A DNA stretch of 64,000 nt from Nocardioides sp. Root240 (GCF_001428825.1 NZ_LMIT01000012.1:119627-183626); one strand, 5' to 3'; shown: positions 1 through 8,907, counted from the first letter of the stretch. Translations and numbers: made by a program. Notes: generated by a model from the sequence alone, not told the origin.

Positions 1-11
1 AGCCCAGCAGG

Positions 12-1175
12 TCACTCCGTGATCTGCACCGCAGCGCCGCGTTCGACGAGCCCGTCGACGTCCTTGATCCCCCACGCCGCGAGGGCCTCGCGGGTGTGCG
101 CGCCGGCGCCCGGGGCGGGCGGGTGCGACAGCGTCGCCTTCGTGCGCGAGAAGCGCGGCGCGGGCTGCGGCTGCACGATGCCCTCGTGCTCGACGAAGAT
201 CTCGCGCGCCTTGATGTGGGGGTGGTCGGGCGCCTCGCTGATCCGGAGGATCGGGGCCACGCAGGCGTCCGTACCGTCGAAGATCGCGCACCACTCGTCG
301 CGGGTCCTGGTCAGGAAGGTCGCCGCGATCAGCTCACGCAGCTCGTCGGTCCTGGCGAGGTCCCAGCGGTCGGGGGCGGTGCCCTCGATGCCCAGCAGCT
401 TCACGAACAGGTCGTAGAACTGCGGCTCCAGCGCGCCCACCGACATGTGCTCGCCGTCGGAGGTCTCGTAGATGTCGTAGTACGGCGCCCCGCCGTCGAG
501 CAGGTTGGCCGCGCGCTCCTCCTTGAACCCACCGCCGGCGAGGAAGGCCGAGGTCATCGCGTTCAGGTTGGCGGTGCCGTCGACGATCGCGGCGTCGACG
601 ACCTGACCCCGGCCCGACGCCTTGGCCTCGAAGACCGCGGCGAGGATGCCGATGACGAGGTACGTCGAGCCGCCCCCGAAGTCACCGACCAGGTTGGTCG
701 GGAACTGCGGCTTGTCCTTGGTCTGGCCCAGGCCGTGCAGGGTGCCGGTGATGGCGATGTAGTTCATGTCGTGGCCGGCGGCCTGCGACCACGGGCCGTC
801 CTGGCCCCAGCCGGTCATCCGGCCGTAGACCAGGCGCGGGTTGCGCGCGAGGCACTCGTCGGGACCGAAGCCGAGGCGCTCGGCGACACCGGGGCGCATG
901 CCCTCGACGAGGACGTCGGCCTGCTCGACCAGGTCGAGCACCGTGGCGACCGCCTCGGGGTCCTTGAGGTTGAGCGCGACGCTCGGGCGGCCGCGGTTGA
1001 GGAGGTCGTGCGAGCCGCCGGTGAGCATCTGGCCGCCGGGCCGCTCGACGCGGATCACGTCGGCACCGAGGTCCGCCAGGATCATGCAGGCGTGCGGGCT
1101 CGGCCCGATGCCCGCGATCTCGACCACCTTGAGGCCCTTGAGCGGACCGGTTCCCTGACCAAGCTCGAACGTCAT
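12..1175 (-). CDS. CaiB/BaiF family CoA transferase, probable alpha-methylacyl-CoA racemase
   Basis: The 387-residue protein has the family III CoA-transferase fold. The N-terminal block (GPLKGLKVVEIAGIGPSPH) and the motifs GHDMNYIAITG and GDFGGGS match alpha-methylacyl-CoA racemases, where the His and Asp of the first motif lie in the active site. It would epimerise 2-methyl-branched acyl-CoA esters so they can enter beta-oxidation, in the cytoplasm. Length is normal for the family. The ATG start at 1175 is preceded by two short palindromes (1196-1237) that look like operators. The downstream end lies at the window edge, so operon partners to the left are unknown. A formyl- or other CoA-transferase role is less likely given the GHD-NY motif. 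Confidence 0.85.
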   Translation of the reverse strand: MTFELGQGTGPLKGLKVVEIAGIGPSPHACMILADLGADVIRVERPGGQMLTGGSHDLLNRGRPSVALNLKDPEAVATVLDLVEQADVLVEGMRPGVAERLGFGPDECLARNPRLVYGRMTGWGQDGPWSQAAGHDMNYIAITGTLHGLGQTKDKPQFPTNLVGDFGGGSTYLVIGILAAVFEAKASGRGQVVDAAIVDGTANLNAMTSAFLAGGGFKEERAANLLDGGAPYYDIYETSDGEHMSVGALEPQFYDLFVKLLGIEGTAPDRWDLARTDELRELIAATFLTRTRDEWCAIFDGTDACVAPILRISEAPDHPHIKAREIFVEHEGIVQPQPAPRFSRTKATLSHPPAPGAGAHTREALAAWGIKDVDGLVERGAAVQITE

Positions 1176-1195
1176 GGGGCGATCATGGCACGGAT

Positions 1196-1237
1196 CGTGA
1201 CAGTGGTGCTGTCACGGTCGGCTACTGTCCAGTAGCC
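1196..1237 (-). promoter_or_regulatory. two palindromes upstream of the CoA racemase (candidate operators)
   Basis: CGTGACAG-tggtg-CTGTCACG (1196-1216) and GGCTACTG-tc-CAGTAGCC (1220-1237) are perfect inverted repeats lying 21-62 bp upstream of the leftward start at 1175. They also lie just after the stop of no other gene except the leftward peptidase ending at 1241. The 18-bp second palindrome has the size of a TetR-family site. They could alternatively form a terminator for the M15 peptidase gene. Confidence 0.5.
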
Positions 1238-1240
1238 GGG

Positions 1241-2491
1241 TCAGCCCGGGTTGACGATCCGCGCCATCTCGAAGTGCATCGGGTCCGTCCAGGCCCAGTC
1301 GCCGCCCCACGCGAAGCCCCAGTACTTGAAGATCGACACGACCTCGCGGTTCATCTGGCCGACCGTGCCGCGCTGGTTGCCGGGCACGTTGAAGTCGAGC
1401 GCGAGGCCGAACGAGTGGTTCGACAGCTTCGTGGAGCCGGCGATGAAGCGGGGGTAGTAGCAACCGGCGTACTCGTTGGCGTGGATCTCCTTGGCCAGGC
1501 CGCGGTTGACGACCTCGATCAGGGCCGCGCGCAGCTGGGGGATGAGGTACTTGTTGCAGGTCACCGAGCCGAGGATCGGCACCTGCTCGGTCACGATGTG
1601 CGAGCGCACCCAGGCCGGGTCGGGAGCGATCCGCCCGCCGCCGATGGGCGTGTAGCGGAAGGACCCGACGGCGTCGCTGAACGCGCCGACCGGGACGACG
1701 GTCTGGAAGGTCCCGAGGTCGATGCCCTCCTGGGCGACGATGTCGAGGGCGGTGATGGAGAACCGCTTCTTGCCGAACCTCTTCTCGATCACCTCGCGCA
1801 CCGCCTGCGGCGAGGCGATGCCGGTGTTGATCAGCACCGCGTTGTCGCTCTTGAGGCCGAGCTCCTCGCCCCACTTGGCGTTGACCATCACGTCGATCGC
1901 GTCGACCTCGGCCGGCGACCAGGCGCCGACGTGGATGCGCTGCTTGCCGATGTCGACGTAACCGTCACCGTCGACCGGGAGCTCCTTCTGGAGCCGGTCC
2001 ATGATCGCGATCTCGCCGCCGGCGATCCGGTCCCACTGCTCCTGGAACTCGGCGCTGCGGCTGCCGGTGAACGCGCGGTACTGGCCCGGGTCGACCGCGG
2101 CGATGTTGTAGAACTTGCCGTCGGTCGTGAAGTTGCCGTAGGCGAGCTTGCTGTAGGCCGCGATGCCCTTCTTCCGGTCGCGACCCTTGCCGACCGTGAC
2201 GGACAGCAGCTGCTCCATGTCGTCGTCGGTGAGGCTGTCCTCGCTGACCAGGAGCAGGTCGTCGCCGTACTGCGTGCCGTCGAACCTGCCGGGCGCGGAG
2301 ACCGCGTGCGCGGGGTCGAGGGAGTCCTTCGGGGCTGGCTTCGTCGAGGCCGCGGCCGGCTTGCTCGGCGCGCCCTGCTCAGGGTCCTTGCCGGACGAGC
2401 CGCAGCCGGACGCGAGCGCGGCGACGAGCACCGCCGACAGCCCTGTCGTCAGTGCAGCGTTCATCCTCACGCGTCGTCGCGCCAGCCCCAT
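1241..2491 (-). CDS. M15-family D-alanyl-D-alanine carboxypeptidase-like lipoprotein
   Basis: A 416-residue exported protein. A signal peptide with RRR n-region, hydrophobic core and the lipobox LASGC near residue 30 predicts a lipoprotein. The C-terminal third carries the zinc-peptidase motifs of VanY/M15 enzymes: NHSFGLALDFN (S/H...D pattern) and DPMHFE. The role is likely trimming of peptidoglycan stem peptides at the outer face of the membrane. About 200 residues between the lipobox and the catalytic domain match nothing I recognise. The ATG at 2491 has GGGGAAGGGG just upstream. A second ATG at 2464 would still leave a complete signal peptide. Confidence 0.8.
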   Translation of the reverse strand: MGLARRRVRMNAALTTGLSAVLVAALASGCGSSGKDPEQGAPSKPAAASTKPAPKDSLDPAHAVSAPGRFDGTQYGDDLLLVSEDSLTDDDMEQLLSVTVGKGRDRKKGIAAYSKLAYGNFTTDGKFYNIAAVDPGQYRAFTGSRSAEFQEQWDRIAGGEIAIMDRLQKELPVDGDGYVDIGKQRIHVGAWSPAEVDAIDVMVNAKWGEELGLKSDNAVLINTGIASPQAVREVIEKRFGKKRFSITALDIVAQEGIDLGTFQTVVPVGAFSDAVGSFRYTPIGGGRIAPDPAWVRSHIVTEQVPILGSVTCNKYLIPQLRAALIEVVNRGLAKEIHANEYAGCYYPRFIAGSTKLSNHSFGLALDFNVPGNQRGTVGQMNREVVSIFKYWGFAWGGDWAWTDPMHFEMARIVNPG

Positions 2492-2555
2492 GGCCCCTTC
2501 CCCGCCACCGGCCCTCCCGGCAGTCCTCCCGACACCGAGGGTAGTACGGCGAGCC

Positions 2556-3173
2556 TCAGCCGAGGACGCGTTCTGCGATCCAGGCGATGTCGTCGGCCGT
2601 ACGCGCGGGGGTCGCGGTGGGCTGCATGACGTGGCTCAGCACCAGCCGGACCACCATGTCGATGCTGGCCTCGAGGCGACCCTCGGGCAGGTCGACGTCA
2701 TAGTCGGCCACCCGCTCGCCGATGACGAGCTTGGCCCCCTCGAGGAGGTACTCCGAGTGGGTCGTCAGCAGCGGCAGGAGCTCGGTATCGGCGCCGTGGG
2801 TCGCGGACACGACGGCGTGCAGCAGGGCGTTGTCCTCGGCGTACTTCAGGACCCGGCGGGCCGAGTGCTGGATCGCGGCGATCAGGTCGTCGGGGTTCTC
2901 GTCGAAGGACTGCGTCACGCCCGCGAGGAAGCGGTCCAGCTCGCGCATCACCATCGCCTCGGCGAGGTCGTTCTTGGTGCCGATCTCGTTGTAGACGGTC
3001 TGGCGGCTGACGCCGACCTCGTCGGCCAGGCGGGCCATCGTGACCCGGCCCCAGCCGGCCGTCGTCATGATCTGCACGGCCGCCTCGAGGAGGCGGTCGC
3101 GCAGGGACGGGGCGGCCGACGCGAGCGCGCCGACCACCCCCTCGGTCGCGGGGCGTCCCGCGAGGATGGACAT
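2556..3173 (-). CDS. TetR/AcrR family transcriptional regulator (alkB locus)
   Basis: A 205-residue regulator. The N-terminal helix-turn-helix (about residues 25-70: RDRLLEAAVQIMTTAGW, then MARLADEVGVSRQTVYNEIG) is typical TetR, followed by an all-helical ligand domain. It is the third gene of a tight leftward set: alkB-rubredoxin, ferredoxin, then this gene 8 bp later. That arrangement suggests a self-controlling alkane-responsive repressor. The tandem 31-bp repeats upstream of alkB (4923-4984) are the obvious candidate target. The start at 3173 was chosen because an in-frame upstream extension would overlap the ferredoxin gene. Confidence 0.88.
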   Translation of the reverse strand: MSILAGRPATEGVVGALASAAPSLRDRLLEAAVQIMTTAGWGRVTMARLADEVGVSRQTVYNEIGTKNDLAEAMVMRELDRFLAGVTQSFDENPDDLIAAIQHSARRVLKYAEDNALLHAVVSATHGADTELLPLLTTHSEYLLEGAKLVIGERVADYDVDLPEGRLEASIDMVVRLVLSHVMQPTATPARTADDIAWIAERVLG

Positions 3174-3181
3174 GGTCGGGC

Positions 3182-3382
3182 CTAGCCCTCCAGGGTCAGG
3201 GCCAGCACGGGGCAGGCCTGCACGGCGGCGTAGACGTGGGCGCGGTCCGCCTCCGGCGGGGCGTCGTCGAGGACGGTGACCTTGTCCTCGTCCTCGTCCA
3301 CCTCGAAGTAGTCGTTGGCCATCGCCTCGCACATGCCGAGGCCCTCGCACTTGTCGAGGTCAGCGACGATCTTCATGGTCAT
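3182..3382 (-). CDS. [3Fe-4S] single-cluster ferredoxin
   Basis: A 66-residue acidic electron carrier with three cluster cysteines: Cys12, Cys18 (KCEGLGMC) and Cys57 (ACP). The C-X5-C plus CP pattern is typical of 3Fe-4S ferredoxins that feed cytochromes P450 in actinobacteria. The ATG overlaps the alkB stop by one base (TGATG), so the two are translationally coupled. Because AlkB here already carries a fused rubredoxin, the ferredoxin may serve the P450 encoded upstream (5159-6502), an additional AlkB redox route, or both. The partner is inferred from context only. Confidence 0.9.
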   Translation of the reverse strand: MTMKIVADLDKCEGLGMCEAMANDYFEVDEDEDKVTVLDDAPPEADRAHVYAAVQACPVLALTLEG

Positions 3383-4890
3383 CAGGCCTTCACCTTCTCC
3401 GGGTCGAACGGGATGAAGTCGATCTTCTCGCGAACACCGCAGTCAGGACAGCACCAGTCGTCCGGGATGTCGCTCCACGCCGTACCGGCGGCGAAGCCCT
3501 CGTGCTCGTCGCCCGCGGCGACCTCGTAGACGTAGGCGCAGCCGGGGCACTTGGCGGCCAGCACCTCGCCCTCGAACTTCTGCGCGAACAGGTCTTCCTT
3601 GTGCACGTCGTGCACGGCCGGCGGCGGGAACTTGGCGAGGTACTTCGCCTCCTTGCCCGGCGCGATGTTGGCCAGGGTGACGTCGCCGTCGAGGTGCTCG
3701 ACCACGCGGGGGTCCATGACCTTGCGCCACAGCGGCGGGATCAGCGCGAGGTTGATCATGCCGGCGTACCCGGTCGGGAGGGCCGGCGACTCCTTGAAGT
3801 CACGCAGGGCCTGGTAGCGGCGGGTGGGGTTGGCGTGGTGGTCGCTGTGGCGCTGCAGGTGGTACAGGAAGATGTTGGTCACGATGTTGTTGCTGTTCCA
3901 GCTGTGCATCGGCAGCACCCGCTCGTAGCGCTGCTTCTCGCCGACCCGCTGGCGCTTGAGGCCGTAGTGCTCGAGGTAGTTGACGACCTCGAGGAGCGAG
4001 AAGCCGAAGACGACGGTGATCGGGATGTAGATCGCGACCTGCCAGCCGTTGAGCGCGATGACCGCGGCCCACAGCGCGACGGACATGGCCCAGGCGTTGA
4101 GGACGTCGTTGCCGAGGTGGAACGGGTGCGTGCCCTTGCGACGGTAGCGCTTGGCCTCGACCTCCCACGAGCTCTTCAGCGAGCCCCAGACGGTGCGCGG
4201 CCAGAAGCGGTAGAGGCTCTCGCCGAGACGGGACGACGCCGGGTCCTCGGGCGTGGCGACGCGGACGTGGTGGCCGCGGTTGTGCTCGATGTAGAAGTGG
4301 CCGTAGAAGGTCGGCGCCAGGGTGATCTTCGCGAGCCAGCGCTCGACGGACTCCTTCTTGTGGCCGAGCTCGTGGGCGGTGTTGATGCCGATGCCGACGA
4401 CGCCCGCGATCGAGAGTGCCCACAGGGCCTTCTCCCACCACGGCAGCTCGAGGTGGTCGGCCATCAGGTTGGCGCTCAGGTGCGCGTCGCCCCAGTTGCC
4501 GAGGCCCACGTGGTTGAGCAGCCACGCGACCGGGTTGCCCTCACCGATGATGTAGTAGCCGGCGAACACCAGCGCGAACATCATGGGGACGTAGGCGAAG
4601 ACCACCCAGCGGTAGTACTTGTCGTTCTCGAGCTCCTCGATGACCTCGTCCGGCGGGTTGCTCTGGTCGGTGCCCATGGCGAGGTCGAGCAGCGGGATCA
4701 GGAAGTTGACGAGGAACGGCGCGACGAGGGTGAAGCCCCACCAGCCGCCCGTCGCGATGTAGGCCAGCGCGAACAGCACCCCGAACCCGGGGACCATGAG
4801 GCCCCACAGCCAGAGGTAGCGCTTCTTGTCCTTCCACTGCTCGGTGGAACCGTCCGGGACGGTCTGTCCGATCTCCATCGATCCGGTCAT
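3382..4890 (-). CDS. alkB: alkane 1-monooxygenase fused to rubredoxin
   Basis: A 502-residue fusion. The N-terminal part is the integral-membrane di-iron alkane hydroxylase, with six-helix topology and the diagnostic histidine boxes: HELGHK (His173/177), EHNRGHH (from about 202) and LQRHSDHHA (His348 region). The last about 60 residues form a rubredoxin with two paired-cysteine sites (CPGC and CPDC) that delivers electrons. It would convert medium or long n-alkanes to 1-alkanols. AlkB-rubredoxin fusions are known in Nocardioides, Dietzia and relatives. The start at 4890 follows GGAAGGTAGG. A longer in-frame reading upstream would run through the tandem-repeat promoter region and was rejected. 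Confidence 0.95.
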   Translation of the reverse strand: MTGSMEIGQTVPDGSTEQWKDKKRYLWLWGLMVPGFGVLFALAYIATGGWWGFTLVAPFLVNFLIPLLDLAMGTDQSNPPDEVIEELENDKYYRWVVFAYVPMMFALVFAGYYIIGEGNPVAWLLNHVGLGNWGDAHLSANLMADHLELPWWEKALWALSIAGVVGIGINTAHELGHKKESVERWLAKITLAPTFYGHFYIEHNRGHHVRVATPEDPASSRLGESLYRFWPRTVWGSLKSSWEVEAKRYRRKGTHPFHLGNDVLNAWAMSVALWAAVIALNGWQVAIYIPITVVFGFSLLEVVNYLEHYGLKRQRVGEKQRYERVLPMHSWNSNNIVTNIFLYHLQRHSDHHANPTRRYQALRDFKESPALPTGYAGMINLALIPPLWRKVMDPRVVEHLDGDVTLANIAPGKEAKYLAKFPPPAVHDVHKEDLFAQKFEGEVLAAKCPGCAYVYEVAAGDEHEGFAAGTAWSDIPDDWCCPDCGVREKIDFIPFDPEKVKA

Positions 4891-4922
4891 CGTCCTACCT
4901 TCCATCTCCGCGACCGTTCGTA

Positions 4923-4984
4923 GTCGCTTGACAGAAAGGTACGAGTTGTAAAGGTCGTTTGACAAGAGGTGGCTGGTTGTAAAG
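4923..4984 (-). repeat. two tandem 31-bp direct repeats in the alkB promoter region
   Basis: Copy 1 (4923-4953) and copy 2 (4954-4984) abut with no spacer. Both begin GTCG-y-TTGACA and both end GTTGTAAAG, with about 20 of 31 positions identical. A period of 31 bp is close to three helical turns, so a bound protein would sit on one face of the DNA. They start 33 bp upstream of the alkB ATG, which suggests they overlap the transcription start and act as operators for the TetR regulator at 2556-3173. A short inverted repeat GTGAC-gggc-GTCAC follows at 4984-4997. Confidence 0.65.
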
Positions 4985-5033
4985 TGACGGGCGTCACCGG
5001 TCGTGCGATGGCCGGACCGCGGGCGTACGCCAC

Positions 5034-5131
5034 CGACTGCTTGTAACTCGGTGTTAGAGAGAGCTGCCACGGAGTCCTGACCGGTCAGGACTCCGTGGCA
5101 GTACTCCGCAACACCGAGTTACAAGCAGTCG
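5034..5131. repeat. 98-nt nested palindrome between the P450 and alkB units
   Basis: Outer arms 5034-5055 and 5110-5131 are a perfect 22-bp inverted repeat. The inner segment 5064-5101 is a perfect 38-nt palindrome centred on CCGG. The two are separated by symmetric 8-nt internal loops (5056-5063 and 5102-5109). It lies 27 bp past the P450 stop and about 140 bp before the alkB start. It may act as a strong Rho-independent terminator, but no T-run follows and its size is excessive for one. It could also be a dispersed palindromic element. Confidence 0.7.
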
Positions 5132-5158
5132 GGCGGCGCGGGGAGCGGCGAGGCGACC

Positions 5159-6502
5159 TCAGGCGTCGACGGGCACCCCGGTCGCGACCGGCAGCCGCTC
5201 GTAGCCCCGCAGCACCCGCGTCGGTCGTCGCTCGCCCCGCCCGCTGACGTGCAGGTCCGGGAACCGCTCGTAGAGCGCCCGCAGCGCGACCGCGGCCTCG
5301 AGCCGGGCCAGGCTGGCGCCGAGGCAGTAGTGGACCCCGGCGGAGAAGGAGAGGTGCTGGTCGGCGTTCGGGCGGGTGACGTCGAAGGACGCGGGATCGG
5401 TGAAGACCGCCGGGTCGCGGTTGGCACCGCCGACGTACAGCAGGATGCCGTGGCCGGGCAGGAACGTCTTCCCGGCGACCTCCGTCTCGCGCAGCGCGAT
5501 GCGCAGGGTCAGCTGGACGGGAGGCTGGTGGCGGAGGACCTCGTCGACGGCGTTGCCCCAGCCGTCGGGGTTCTCCTGCAGCCAGCGCAGCTGGTCGGGG
5601 TGGCCGTCGAGCATCGCGACGGCGTTGCCGATCAGGTTGACGGTGGTCTCGAAGCCGGCGGCGAGGACGAGCAGGCCGACCTGGTGGAGCTCGACCGGGT
5701 CCAGCCGGTCGGGGCCGTCGAGCTGGACCAGCTGGCTGATCAGGTCGTCGCCCGGGTTCGCGGTGAGCTGCTCGACGTGGCCGCGGAACCAGGTGTGCAT
5801 CTCGCGGAGAGCCACCTCGGCGCGACGGAACTGCTTCCAGGACAGGCCGGGGTCGAGGGTCACGGCGGCCTCGTTGCCGAGGACCAGCAGGCGCTCCCGG
5901 TCCGACGCGGGTACGCCGAGCAGGTCGGCGATCACCGTCACGGGCAGCTGCGAGGCGTAGGCGTCGATCAGGTCGAAGCCGGTCGAGCCGGCCAGCTCGT
6001 CGAGCAGCTCGGCGGCGACGGAGTCGACCCGGTCCCCCATCCGGCCGACCTTGCGGGCGGTGAAGGCGCGGGCGACCTGCTTGCGGTAGCGGGTGTGCAG
6101 CGGCGGGTCGACCGCGAGCATCGACGGCGGGTCCACCGGGCCGAGGGTGTCGGGGTCGATCACCCGGTGGTGCAGCCACTGCAGCGGCTTGGGCAGCTCG
6201 CCCTGCCCGCCGGCGGTGCCGAACGCATCGCTGCGGAGCACCTCGTTGCACACCGCGTGGTCGACGCTGGCCGAGATCAGGCCGTTGGCACTGACCGCGC
6301 CGCGGGCGCGCAGCTCCTCGTACGCCGGGTAGGGGTCGAGCCGCAGCGCGGGGTCCATCACCATCCGGCTGATCAGGTCGCCCTTGCGCGCCCCGCGCTG
6401 GATCAACGCCCGCTGCAGGCCGTGGGCCAGGGTCCAGGCGGCGAAGGAGCGCGGGGTGTCCGCGAGGACCCGCCCACGGCGGCGCAGGTCAGGCGACGAC
6501 AC
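5159..6502 (-). CDS. cytochrome P450
   Basis: A soluble bacterial P450 of about 447 residues. Visible landmarks are the I-helix (LVLAAGFETTVNLIG), the K-helix ExxR (EVLRH, with RIALRET after it), and the heme loop FSAGVHYCLG with the thiolate ligand at Cys393. The substrate cannot be read from sequence, but the neighbourhood (AlkB, ferredoxin) suggests a hydrophobic substrate. The start is uncertain. GTG at 6502 has GAGGACG upstream and overlaps the preceding gene by 14 nt. A GTG at 6541 lacks a ribosome site. Electron supply could come from the [3Fe-4S] ferredoxin at 3182. Confidence 0.9.
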   Translation of the reverse strand: MSSPDLRRRGRVLADTPRSFAAWTLAHGLQRALIQRGARKGDLISRMVMDPALRLDPYPAYEELRARGAVSANGLISASVDHAVCNEVLRSDAFGTAGGQGELPKPLQWLHHRVIDPDTLGPVDPPSMLAVDPPLHTRYRKQVARAFTARKVGRMGDRVDSVAAELLDELAGSTGFDLIDAYASQLPVTVIADLLGVPASDRERLLVLGNEAAVTLDPGLSWKQFRRAEVALREMHTWFRGHVEQLTANPGDDLISQLVQLDGPDRLDPVELHQVGLLVLAAGFETTVNLIGNAVAMLDGHPDQLRWLQENPDGWGNAVDEVLRHQPPVQLTLRIALRETEVAGKTFLPGHGILLYVGGANRDPAVFTDPASFDVTRPNADQHLSFSAGVHYCLGASLARLEAAVALRALYERFPDLHVSGRGERRPTRVLRGYERLPVATGVPVDA

Positions 6503-6782
6503 GCGTGACGTCCTCGGCGACGAGGACCCGGAGCACGCCACGCGCCCGGCGGGCCAGGCGGAGCCGGTGCTCCTCGAGCTCGCGCTCGGGCAGGTGGGTG
6601 TCCATCTGGGTGTTGACCGTCAGCTCCCAGCGGTAGCGCAGGGCGGCCAGCAGCCCGGCCCGGTCACCGAACAGCTCGGCGTACTCCTCGCGCCAGGGCA
6701 GGACCGGCGACTCGGTGCGCGCCAGCTCCTCCTCGACCGCGCGGAGTGCCTGCCAGCGGCGGTGCGTCTCGCTCCAGGTCAT
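6489..6782 (-). CDS. hypothetical small protein upstream of P450
   Basis: A 97-residue charged, helical protein (MTWSETHRRWQALRAVEEEL...) with no signal peptide or membrane segment and no family I recognise. Its 3' end overlaps the P450 start, so the two are probably co-translated. Two starts are possible: ATG at 6782, or GTG at 6791 directly after AGAGAGGTCG. Conservation of this gene with the P450 would be the test of a shared role. Confidence 0.65.
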   Translation of the reverse strand: MTWSETHRRWQALRAVEEELARTESPVLPWREEYAELFGDRAGLLAALRYRWELTVNTQMDTHLPERELEEHRLRLARRARGVLRVLVAEDVTRVVA

Positions 6783-6947
6783 CGTGCTCACCGACCTCTC
6801 TGTCGATTGTTGATGCACCGAACCTACGGCGCCCGCACCCGCCGGACATCGGTCGACGGCAGGCACCTCGCGTCCTACCTGGGGAGGAGTCGACCGCCCT
6901 CCCCCGGCGGGATGACCGCGCCCCGCGCGCTCCCTAGGCTGGGGGTC

Positions 6948-8198
6948 ATGCTGCGCTGGTTGCGCGCCGGCATCGAGGCCAACCTCGACCGGCACCAGAT
7001 CCTCTACCCGTGGTGGGTGCCGCTGGTCTCCCACCTCGGGCAGGTGCTGTCGGTCGTCGTCAGCCTGGCGCTGCGCGACGCGCTCTGGCCGCTCGACCCA
7101 CTGCTGGTCTGCGTGCCGCTGGTGATGGCCTCCGCGGCGATCCAGTTCACGACCAGCCGCTGGCTCCCCTGGTACGTCGACATCCTCGGCACCGTCGTCG
7201 CGGCCTGCCTGCTGCTGTCCCGCCCGCCCGAGGGACCGGTGGACCTGGCGCCTGCGATGCTCGCGCTCGCGACCGCCGAGATCACCGCCCGCGACGGGGT
7301 CCGCGAGGGGCTGTCCGTGGCCGCGATCGCGCAGGTCGTGCTGATCGGCGCCGCGCTCGGGCCGGGCCTCGACGGCGCCCCGCTCTACACCTTCGTGCTC
7401 CTGCTCGGCTTCGTCGTCGGCTCGATGCTGCTGTGGCAGATGCGCGCGCTGATCGCCGAGCGACGCGCCCGCGAGCAGGCGTGGGACCAGGCCACCGTCG
7501 CCGAGCGCGAGCGCATCGCCCGCGAGATCCACGACCTCGTCGCGCACTCCCTCAGCGTCTCGCTGCTCCAGGTCACCGGCGCCCGGCGTGCGCTCCGCGA
7601 CGTCGGCGACGCCGCCAGTCCGCAGGAGACCGCCGACGCCGTGGCGGAGGTGGACGCCGCGCTGGCCGACGCGGAGCAGGTCGGACGCCGGGCGATGGCC
7701 GACATCCGCCGTACCGTCAGTGCGATGGCGACCGGGGCCTCCGAGCGGCACGCGCTGCCGAGCGCGACCGACATCGCCGCACTCGTGCGCGAGATGAGCG
7801 GCGCCGGCCTCCGGGTGGAGTACGACGAGCAGGGCGATCCCGCCACGCTGCCGGACGCCACCGGCCTCGGCCTCTACCGGATCGCCCAGGAGTCACTGGC
7901 CAATGTCGCGCGGCACGGCGGCGCCGACGCGCACGCGCAGGTCCGGTTCCGCGTCAACGGCACCGGCACCGGCACCCACCTGCGCATCACCAACCCGCTC
8001 CCGGCGGGACGGGTCCGCGGCGACGGCCTCGGCTCCGGCCTGGCCGGGATGCAGGCCCGCGCCGCTCAGCTCGGCGCCACCCTCGAGGCCGGACCGGACG
8101 GTGACGGCTGGGTCGTCGACGTCCGGCTTGGCCCGGTCGGCCGGTTCGCCGTCGACCTGCCCTGCGGCCGCACCATCAGGAAGCCAGGACTGACATGA
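6948..8198 (+). CDS. NarL-type sensor histidine kinase
   Basis: A 416-residue kinase. The first about 165 residues hold several membrane helices, followed by a HisKA_3 dimerisation domain with phospho-acceptor His195 (EIHDLVAHS), then an ATPase domain ([11 protein letters not shown] and the G-rich [11 protein letters not shown] lid). It would pass phosphate to the LuxR-type regulator 10 bp downstream. The ATG at 6948 lies 7 nt after TAGGCT (6935-6940), suggesting a leaderless transcript. The signal is unknown. This family commonly senses envelope stress or nutrients. Confidence 0.9.
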   Translation: MLRWLRAGIEANLDRHQILYPWWVPLVSHLGQVLSVVVSLALRDALWPLDPLLVCVPLVMASAAIQFTTSRWLPWYVDILGTVVAACLLLSRPPEGPVDLAPAMLALATAEITARDGVREGLSVAAIAQVVLIGAALGPGLDGAPLYTFVLLLGFVVGSMLLWQMRALIAERRAREQAWDQATVAERERIAREIHDLVAHSLSVSLLQVTGARRALRDVGDAASPQETADAVAEVDAALADAEQVGRRAMADIRRTVSAMATGASERHALPSATDIAALVREMSGAGLRVEYDEQGDPATLPDATGLGLYRIAQESLANVARHGGADAHAQVRFRVNGTGTGTHLRITNPLPAGRVRGDGLGSGLAGMQARAAQLGATLEAGPDGDGWVVDVRLGPVGRFAVDLPCGRTIRKPGLT

Positions 8199-8208
8199 GC
8201 CACCCCGC

Positions 8209-8907
8209 ATGACCGCGCCCGACCGACTGCTCCGCGTCGTCCTCGTCGACGACCAGGAGCTGGTCCGCTCCGGCCTGCGGCGGATCCTGCGCCGGCGCGA
8301 CGGCTTCGAGATCGTCGCCGAGTGCGGTGACGGCGGCGACGTGGCGCCGACGCTGGACGGTCTCGCCGACGGCGAGGACCCCGGCGTGGATGTCGTGGTG
8401 ATGGACCTCCGGATGCGGCGCGTCGACGGGATCACCGCCACGGCCGGCGTCGTCGCCCGCCCCGACGGGCCGGCGGTCCTGGTGCTGACGACCTTCGACG
8501 ACGACGAGATGCTGTCCGGCGCGCTGCGCGCCGGCGCGTCCGGCTTCCTGCTCAAGGACTCCTCGGCCGACGACCTGATCCGCGCCGTGCGCACGGTCGC
8601 CGACGGCGGCCACTGGCTCGACCCGTCGGTGACCGGACGCGTCCTCCAGCAGTTCCGGACGACGACCCCGGCGGCGCCGCGTCGCGGCAGCGCGGCGACC
8701 GACCCGCTGACCGCCCGCGAGCTCGAGGTGCTGCGGGCGATCGCGCTGGGCCGGAGCAACGGCGAGATCGCCGACGAGCTGGTGATCTCCGAGCTGACGG
8801 TGAAGAGCCACGTCGGGCGGATCTTCACCAAGCTAGGGCTGCGCGACCGGCCCGCTGCCATCGTCTACGCGTACGACAACGGGCTGGTCGCGCCGGGGAG
8901 CGCCTAG
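8209..8907 (+). CDS. LuxR/NarL-family response regulator
   Basis: A 232-residue regulator. The receiver domain (residues 8-130) has phospho-acceptor Asp66 (VVVMDLRM) and the conserved Lys in FLLKDSS. The C-terminal LuxR helix-turn-helix runs from about 160 ([22 protein letters not shown]) to 215. It is the partner of the kinase immediately upstream. Its last codon overlaps the convergent flotillin gene by 4 bp. Targets are unknown. The adjacent kinase gene looks leaderless, so the pair may be controlled from that one promoter. Confidence 0.92.
   Translation: MTAPDRLLRVVLVDDQELVRSGLRRILRRRDGFEIVAECGDGGDVAPTLDGLADGEDPGVDVVVMDLRMRRVDGITATAGVVARPDGPAVLVLTTFDDDEMLSGALRAGASGFLLKDSSADDLIRAVRTVADGGHWLDPSVTGRVLQQFRTTTPAAPRRGSAATDPLTARELEVLRAIALGRSNGEIADELVISELTVKSHVGRIFTKLGLRDRPAAIVYAYDNGLVAPGSA

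Noticed and set aside
4929..4954. Plus-strand TTGACA/TAAAGG promoter within the 31-bp repeats
   Set aside because: Spacers are about 14-15 bp, and no rightward gene follows. Better explained as part of the repeated operator.
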